A stretch of DNA of 19,648 nt from NCBI GenBank assembly GCA_041639705.1, contig JBEQBT010000033.1, forward strand, positions 1-19,648, in the 5' to 3' direction. The number at the start of each line of letters is the position of its first letter. Position 1 is the stretch's first letter. The notes beneath the pieces were generated by a model. It saw only the letters and a program-made list of their open reading frames with translations. It was not told the origin of the DNA and did no database searches. This document shows, piece after piece, positions 15,045 to 19,648 of this stretch. This DNA comes from JARDZI01 sp041639705. GTDB taxonomy: Bacteria; Bacillota; Clostridia; Clostridiales; Caloramatoraceae. A program made the translations under genes and the position numbers.

Positions 15045-15092
15045 TAGCTAATTAACATTTGTTTGGAAACCCTTAAATGAAAGTGACAGCAC

Positions 15093-15317
15093 CTAACCTC
15101 CTCCAACCGGTGGAAAAAGAGCAATAATGTCACCTTCAACAAGGGATCTATCCAGCTGTCCATCTCTTCCATTTATAAGCAATATGGCTACCTCTGATTT
15201 TTTAATTTCAAGTCCTTTTAATACATTCTCAGTGGTTGCTCCATCCGGAAGCTCCATCTCCATAACCTTCTGTCTTCCCTGCCTGAATGTGGCAAACAAT
15301 TTAACTGTAACCCTCAA
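15093..15317 (-). CDS. MoaD/ThiS-family sulfur carrier protein
   Basis: Seen: 74 residues with a ubiquitin-like beta-grasp pattern (MRVTVKLFATFRQGRQ, LINGRDGQLDRSLVEGDIIALFPPVGGG) and the C-terminal Gly-Gly needed for adenylation and thiocarboxylation. It starts with TTG, eight bases after GGAGGTG. Known of the family: donates sulfur to molybdopterin (MoaD) or thiamine (ThiS). It lies 26 bp downstream of aor in the same operon. MoaD-like genes often accompany tungsten-pterin oxidoreductases, so I infer a role in making the tungsten-pterin dithiolene for AOR. Because the stop follows directly after GGG, there is one glycine beyond a bare GG end, a common variant. Confidence 0.88.
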   Translation of the reverse strand: MRVTVKLFATFRQGRQKVMEMELPDGATTENVLKGLEIKKSEVAILLINGRDGQLDRSLVEGDIIALFPPVGGG

Positions 15318-15343
15318 TAGAACACCTCCAGAAATATGCTTGG

Positions 15344-17140
15344 TTATATCCCAAGCTTACGAAGTCTTTCATCTGTTGGGATTCCATTTTCATTCCAACC
15401 TCTCAATACATAATATTCAGGCAGAAGCTCTGATAATCTATGAACATTTCCCTTTGATGGGCCTTCTTCAATTGGATCCTCTAATAATCTTCTTGGAAGA
15501 GTATCTTGACTTGGGTCAACTCCAGACTGTAAATTAAACTCTCTTTCAATATTATATATTCTTTCTCCCGCCTCAAGGAGAGTTTCAGTAGTATGCTTTG
15601 TGCCTGCAACAGCATTATATAAATCTACGTAATCCTGTGCACCCATTGCGAAGGAAGTAAATAAACAAAGTCCGAGTGAGTCAATAACAGCAGTTAGGTC
15701 CTGGAATATTTTAGTCCATTGTGCCTTACCTTCCAATGTAAATCTATCAAGTTTTTCAGGAAGTCCTAATATTTCAGGAGAAATCATATACCCTCTTACA
15801 TGACAGCCTCCTCTATTTGATGTTGCATAATTCAATCCATGTCCTTGAATTCCTCTAGGATCATATGCTGGGATTTCAAGCTTTTTAACTGTCATTGAAA
15901 GCTCTGGAACTCCATAGGCTTCACATAATCTATAGGAACCTTCAGCCATCTTTGCTCCCAAGCCTTCTCCTTTTCCGATTTTCTTAGTCCATTCAATTAT
16001 TGCCTGTGCATTGCCAAACTCAAGTGGAGTTCCCTCAAGCTCTTCGTCCTTTATATATCCCTTTTGCTTGAGCTCCATTGCAGCTGCAATAGTAGACCCT
16101 ACTGAAATTGTATCAATACCATACTCATTACACCAATAATTGGCTTTATATATTGAAACAATGTCGTTAATGCCGCAGTCTGAACCAAATGCCCACAATG
16201 TTTCATATTCAGGTCCTCCAACCTCAATTCCCATATCCTCAATTTTTATCCATCTTCCACAAGCTATTGGACATCTAAAGCATGGATTTTTTCTAACCAA
16301 ATGCTCTTTGGTCATTGTTTCTCCACTAATATCATCTGCCTTTTCAAAATAGGATTTTTGGAAGTTGTTTGTTGGAAGCACTCCATTTTCATTTATTATG
16401 TTAACAAGTACTGCAGTACCATATGTGGGAAGTCCTGCCCCGGTTACTCCATTTTCCTTAATTGCCTTCATCCAAGCAGCAGTTGCTTCCTTTAACTTTT
16501 CTTCATTATGTATATTAGTCCTTCCGGTTCCTTTTACAGCAATAGCCTTGAGATTTTTTGAACCCATAACAGCTCCAACTCCTGAGCGTCCAGCAGCCCT
16601 GTCGTAGTCATTCATTATAGCCGCCATTCTTGATAGGTTTTCTCCCCCAGGTCCTATGGTTAGGATTCTTGATTTTTCAGGCATTTCCTTTTTCAATTCA
16701 TCAGTAACCTCTGAAACAACTTTTCCCCAAAGATTAGCAGCAGACTTTATTTCAACCAATCCATCATTTATTGTAATATAAACAGGTTCATCAGCCCTAT
16801 CCTCAAGTATGATTCCATCATACCCTGCTGCCTTAAGCTCTGCTCCCCAGAAACCACCTGAATTAGAGCTTGCAATGGTGTTAGACAAGGGTGACTTTGT
16901 AACAACCATATATCTTCCACCAGTTGGAACAGGTGTGCCAGTTAATGGTCCCGTAAGTATTATTAGTTTATTTTCAGGACTCAGTGCATCTACCTTTGGA
17001 TCTACTTCATCCATAAAAAGCCTGGTGCCAAGCCCTCTTCCCCCAATATACTTCTCTGCTTTCTTCAAGTCCAACTCTTCAACCTTAACAGTCTTTTCCT
17101 TTAAATTGATTCTCAAAAGCTTACCATTATAACCGTACAA
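15344..17140 (-). CDS. aor: Tungsten-containing aldehyde:ferredoxin oxidoreductase
   Basis: Seen: 598 residues, the normal AOR length. [4Fe-4S] ligands are C287-x2-C290-x3-C294 and C492, in almost the same places as C288, C291, C295 and C494 of the Pyrococcus enzyme. Pterin-binding stretches include 'GPGGENLSRMAAIMNDYDRA' and 'DSLGLC'; catalytic-site residues are represented by E311/E313 in GGPEYET and H447 in GGCHVRG. It starts with TTG behind AAGGGGGT. Known of the family: a cytoplasmic enzyme with a bis-pterin tungsten cofactor that interconverts aldehydes and carboxylic acids using ferredoxin. In clostridia it can reduce acids to aldehydes on the way to alcohols. It is driven by a sigma-54 promoter and followed by a MoaD-like gene. 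Confidence 0.95.
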   Translation of the reverse strand: MYGYNGKLLRINLKEKTVKVEELDLKKAEKYIGGRGLGTRLFMDEVDPKVDALSPENKLIILTGPLTGTPVPTGGRYMVVTKSPLSNTIASSNSGGFWGAELKAAGYDGIILEDRADEPVYITINDGLVEIKSAANLWGKVVSEVTDELKKEMPEKSRILTIGPGGENLSRMAAIMNDYDRAAGRSGVGAVMGSKNLKAIAVKGTGRTNIHNEEKLKEATAAWMKAIKENGVTGAGLPTYGTAVLVNIINENGVLPTNNFQKSYFEKADDISGETMTKEHLVRKNPCFRCPIACGRWIKIEDMGIEVGGPEYETLWAFGSDCGINDIVSIYKANYWCNEYGIDTISVGSTIAAAMELKQKGYIKDEELEGTPLEFGNAQAIIEWTKKIGKGEGLGAKMAEGSYRLCEAYGVPELSMTVKKLEIPAYDPRGIQGHGLNYATSNRGGCHVRGYMISPEILGLPEKLDRFTLEGKAQWTKIFQDLTAVIDSLGLCLFTSFAMGAQDYVDLYNAVAGTKHTTETLLEAGERIYNIEREFNLQSGVDPSQDTLPRRLLEDPIEEGPSKGNVHRLSELLPEYYVLRGWNENGIPTDERLRKLGI

Positions 17141-17179
17141 AAAAACTACCCCCTTGTATTATATTTACTGTACTAATAT

Positions 17180-17195
17180 AGCAAATACCGTGCCA
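17180..17195 (-). promoter_or_regulatory. Sigma-54 (-24/-12) promoter of aor
   Basis: TGGCAC-GGTAT-TTGCT matches the sigma-54 consensus TGGCAC-N5-TTGCW exactly on the minus strand, 39 bp before the aor start codon. The gene upstream is a sigma-54 activator, so both parts of the system are present. Confidence 0.92.
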
Positions 17196-17336
17196 ATACA
17201 TAGGGGTAAAGTAGCATCAAGGAAAATAATTATCAAAACCATCTGACCCTTCAATTTCAATGCTTGTATATAATTATTTCTCTGTACTAATTATTTTTAA
17301 TTGCTTATTTTCCACTCTGAATTCTAACATATATTT

Positions 17337-17410
17337 CATTGCTCCAATATAGAACATAACATGAGATTATTACTGTTCTATATTGGAGCAATGTTCAAAT
17401 TTGGAACAAT
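17337..17410. promoter_or_regulatory. Three-copy dyad, likely enhancer sites for the sigma-54 regulator
   Basis: Plus-strand sites TGTTCAAATTTGGAACAAT (17392-17410) and TGTTCTATATTGGAGCAAT (17374-17392) match at 15 of 19 positions and lie exactly 18 bp apart. A third copy (17338-17356) is the exact reverse complement of the second. Each is a TGTTC-N7-GAACA-type dyad. They lie about 140-220 bp upstream of the sigma-54 promoter, the usual distance for enhancer-binding proteins, and overlap the end of the regulator gene. The outer copies also make a 20-bp perfect hairpin (17337-17356 with 17374-17393) that could end the regulator mRNA. Confidence 0.6.
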
Positions 17411-19268
17411 CTATTTTATGCTTTTCAATCTTTCTATAAAGTGTATTTCTACCTATATCCAGTATTCTAGCTGCCAGGGTTATGTTTCCTTCTGTCTCCT
17501 CTAAAACTCTAATAATATACTGTTCTTCTAGCTGTTCCAGACTTAATCTTTCATACCTCTTGCTATTACTTTCCTGCTCCTTGCTTTCCCTTAGGAGGTT
17601 AGGCTGAATCATCTCTGTATTTACTATAAATTCAATCACATTCTCAAGTTCCCTGATGTTACCCGGCCAATCATAGTTTTCAAGATAAGTCATATATTCA
17701 TTAGGTATGTGAATACTATGCTTGTTTAGTTTTTTTGAGGTTCTATCCATATAATAATTTACAAGCATGGGTATATCCTTCCTGCGATTCCTTAGGGGTG
17801 GCAATTTTATAGGGAGAACATTTAATCTATAAAAAAGGTCCGATCGAAAATTACCCCTTCCAGCCTCCTCCTTTAAATCCTTATTGGCTGCTGCAATAAT
17901 TCTCACATTAACTGGTATATTCTTTGAACCACCTATTCTATTTATAACCCCTTCCTCTATAACCCTTAGGAGCTTTATCTGCATGTCCATGGGCATTTCT
18001 CCTATTTCATCCAAGAAAATAGTGCCCCCGTCAGCCAGTTCAAATTTTCCTGCATTGCCACCCTTTCTTGCCCCAGTAAATGATCCTTCCTCATAGCCAA
18101 AAAGCTCCGATTCAATTAGAGTCCTTGGAATAGCTCCACAATTTACTGCAATAAATGGTTCTTCCCTTCTTATACTATAGTTATGGATAGACTGGGCAAA
18201 TACTTCCTTTCCGGTTCCACTTTCACCTGTAATCAGCACTGTTGATTTACTATCTGCAATTTTTTTAGCATATTCAACTATTTTAATGAACTTTTCATCC
18301 CTGCCTATTATCTTATCGAAGGTGTAGATAGCCTGCCCGCTTAATATCTTGCCTGCAAGCTTCCTTCCCTTTACTAGTTCATTGAAAAAATACACAATTT
18401 CAATAATTTTCTTCTGGGAGTCATAAACTGGATAGGCTGTTAGGGTAAACTGAAGTTTATTTAGTCTTGCATTTACATATACATCCTCATCAGCAAAGCC
18501 CTTATCAACCCTAAGCCTTTCCACTATGTTATCCCAATCCCTTATAAGTTCCCATATTTTCATATGTTCTATTTCATTTTCATTAAACCCGAGCATTTTC
18601 GCAGTCTGCTTATTCATGGTTGTAATATTACCTTCTAAATCTGAGGATAAAATTCCTGATGAAATAGAATTAAATAAAGTTTCTATGCGATTTTTTGAAA
18701 TTTCAAGTGCAGTATTATATTTATTAAGCTCCAGCATATTTTCTATGGCATGTGCAGCAGCAATAACCATTCCTAAGGTATGAGGATGGACATTTTCAGA
18801 ATAGCTTGTTAAATCTATTATTCCTATAATATTTCCCCCATTATCTCTGATAGGGGCAGCTGAACATGTCCACTTATGATATGCATCAATAAAGTGATCC
18901 TCTCCTGATACCTGTACAGGCGCTTTCTCGCTAAGCACCAGACTCATTGCATTTGTGCCGATGTTTTCTTCATCCATATAAGCACCAGGTATCATTTTCA
19001 GCTTCCTGGCTTCAGATAATATCCTTTCATCTCCAAATACATCTAGTATACAGCCCTCACCATCGTTTAAGATTGCAAAAAAACTGGACCCTCTTACAAA
19101 ATCATAAAGGTGGTTTAAAAATGGAGCTGCTATACGTATTAGTTCTTTGTTCTTCTCAAGTCTTTCCTGGAGTTCACTGCCTTCTATTACTCTGGCGCTG
19201 TATATATTCTCAGGTTTAATTCCCTTTTCCCTGCATCTTATATGAGAATTTTCAATGAATAAATGCAT
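17370..19268 (-). CDS. Sigma-54-dependent transcriptional activator (GAF-PAS-AAA-Fis)
   Basis: Seen: 632 residues. An N-terminal GAF-like sensory domain (about 45-180) and a PAS domain (about 190-300) precede the AAA+ domain (about 320-560) with Walker A GESGTGKE (348-355), sigma-54 contact loop GSFTGA (395-400) and Walker B GGTIFLDE (414-421). A Fis-type HTH follows at about 594-616. The layout is that of AcoR-like activators. An AGGTGGAG Shine-Dalgarno precedes the ATG. It has its own sigma-A promoter and lies directly upstream of aor, whose promoter is sigma-54-type, so I infer it activates aor and moaD in response to a small molecule bound by GAF or PAS. The C-terminus after the HTH has a short tandem repeat, CSKFEH-CSNIEQ, encoded by the putative enhancer copies. 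Confidence 0.93.
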   Translation of the reverse strand: MHLFIENSHIRCREKGIKPENIYSARVIEGSELQERLEKNKELIRIAAPFLNHLYDFVRGSSFFAILNDGEGCILDVFGDERILSEARKLKMIPGAYMDEENIGTNAMSLVLSEKAPVQVSGEDHFIDAYHKWTCSAAPIRDNGGNIIGIIDLTSYSENVHPHTLGMVIAAAHAIENMLELNKYNTALEISKNRIETLFNSISSGILSSDLEGNITTMNKQTAKMLGFNENEIEHMKIWELIRDWDNIVERLRVDKGFADEDVYVNARLNKLQFTLTAYPVYDSQKKIIEIVYFFNELVKGRKLAGKILSGQAIYTFDKIIGRDEKFIKIVEYAKKIADSKSTVLITGESGTGKEVFAQSIHNYSIRREEPFIAVNCGAIPRTLIESELFGYEEGSFTGARKGGNAGKFELADGGTIFLDEIGEMPMDMQIKLLRVIEEGVINRIGGSKNIPVNVRIIAAANKDLKEEAGRGNFRSDLFYRLNVLPIKLPPLRNRRKDIPMLVNYYMDRTSKKLNKHSIHIPNEYMTYLENYDWPGNIRELENVIEFIVNTEMIQPNLLRESKEQESNSKRYERLSLEQLEEQYIIRVLEETEGNITLAARILDIGRNTLYRKIEKHKIDCSKFEHCSNIEQ

Positions 19269-19341
19269 ATTCTCTCCACCTTTTTTGGAATATTAATTTA
19301 TAAGCAGCCAATCTGTTTCTACATAAATTGTATATATTTTC

Positions 19342-19370
19342 ATGATACTTGACAGGAAGTAAGGTGTCAA
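19342..19370 (-). promoter_or_regulatory. Sigma-A promoter of the sigma-54 activator, overlapped by a dyad
   Basis: TTGACA (19370-19365) and TATCAT (19347-19342) are 17 bp apart, giving a leader of about 65 nt. TTGACA/TGTCAA form a 6-bp dyad (19349-19354 and 19365-19370) across the -35 and spacer, a possible operator. A tandem 9-bp repeat lies just upstream at 19388-19405. Confidence 0.6.
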
Positions 19371-19405
19371 TAAGTCCCTATATTCCTGCAGTCTTGGCAG
19401 TCTTG

Positions 19406-19648
19406 GGACGCTTACTAAGTGTATTTTAATGTCAGAAACATTACTTTATTATTTTAACTTTTATTTAGGCAAGCTTAATATAAACCATAATAACGGTATT
19501 TCACTATATAAATGTGACTTTTTTAACTAATCTACTTTGCTTGTCCACTTTTTCTTCAAAAATATTAAGAATTTTTCATTAATTTTTCAAATTTTTCTAA
19601 TGAACTCTTCATCATCTTATTCTAATAATTGTTAGACACAGCTTTTCC
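19406..19648. other. Gene-free, AT-rich right edge
   Basis: No convincing gene, terminator or repeat is visible. The last 24 bases could hold the C-terminal codons of a minus-strand gene entering from the right (a stop at 19625-19627), but this cannot be supported from so short a piece. Confidence 0.4.

Noticed and set aside
15127..15537. 136-residue plus-strand ORF
   Set aside because: Antisense across the moaD-aor junction, both of which are firmly identified; no coding features of its own.
16809..17132. 107-residue plus-strand ORF
   Set aside because: Mirror frame of the conserved aor N-terminal region.
17337..17393. Inverted repeat as transposon ends
   Set aside because: Arms are only 17 bp apart with no target duplication or insert, and copies fit a regulatory dyad better.
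1..19648. CRISPR array, tRNA, rRNA or prophage genes
   Set aside because: No regularly spaced direct repeats, no tRNA-like cloverleaf and no phage or integrase reading frames were seen.

Overview
The window is AT-rich, with strong Shine-Dalgarno sites, gene families and a tryptophan T-box typical of Firmicutes. It most resembles an anaerobic, Clostridium-like bacterium. I read 13 complete protein genes, one gene cut by the left edge, and one weakly supported 31-residue ORF. There is no rRNA, tRNA, CRISPR array or intact insertion sequence.

Left part (1-4700): a truncated PrsA/SurA-type lipoprotein foldase (minus) lies divergent to a single-domain bacteriohemerythrin (plus). The hemerythrin is followed by about 530 bp without a convincing gene. 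That stretch holds a possible structured RNA ending in a terminator, then three tandem hairpins that look like the end of an IS200/IS605-type element. Next come a secreted DUF4434 TIM-barrel protein (minus) and a membrane-anchored HtrA protease (plus) with a strong terminator.

Oxygen/nitric-oxide defence block (4746-7576, minus): a Crp/Fnr regulator with an FNR-like set of four cysteines sits upstream of fprA (flavodiiron NO/O2 reductase) and a ScdA/YtfE/RIC di-iron protein. A 14-bp FNR-type dyad is centred at -41.5 from the inferred fprA start, the class II activator position. With the hemerythrin, the window has three non-heme di-iron proteins.

Sugar block (7648-13956): an AraC-type regulator (minus) is divergent from a lipoprotein solute-binding protein, two MalFG-type permeases and a GH65 disaccharide phosphorylase. 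There is no ATPase and no beta-phosphoglucomutase gene here. The uptake system probably imports an alpha-glucosyl disaccharide that is then split by phosphorolysis.

Tryptophan block (14138-15044, minus): TrpP transporter under a T-box riboswitch with a UGG specifier and a clear sigma-A promoter. Overlapping micro-ORFs behind a near-perfect Shine-Dalgarno sit between riboswitch and gene.

Tungsten oxidoreductase block (15093-19370, minus): a sigma-54 enhancer-binding regulator (GAF-PAS-AAA-Fis) lies upstream of aor (aldehyde:ferredoxin oxidoreductase) and a MoaD/ThiS-like sulfur carrier. A consensus -24/-12 promoter precedes aor. Three copies of a TGTTC-N7-GAACA-like dyad lie 140-220 bp further upstream, inside and just past the 3' end of the regulator gene. 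They look like enhancer sites for that regulator and are the most informative regulatory find in the window.
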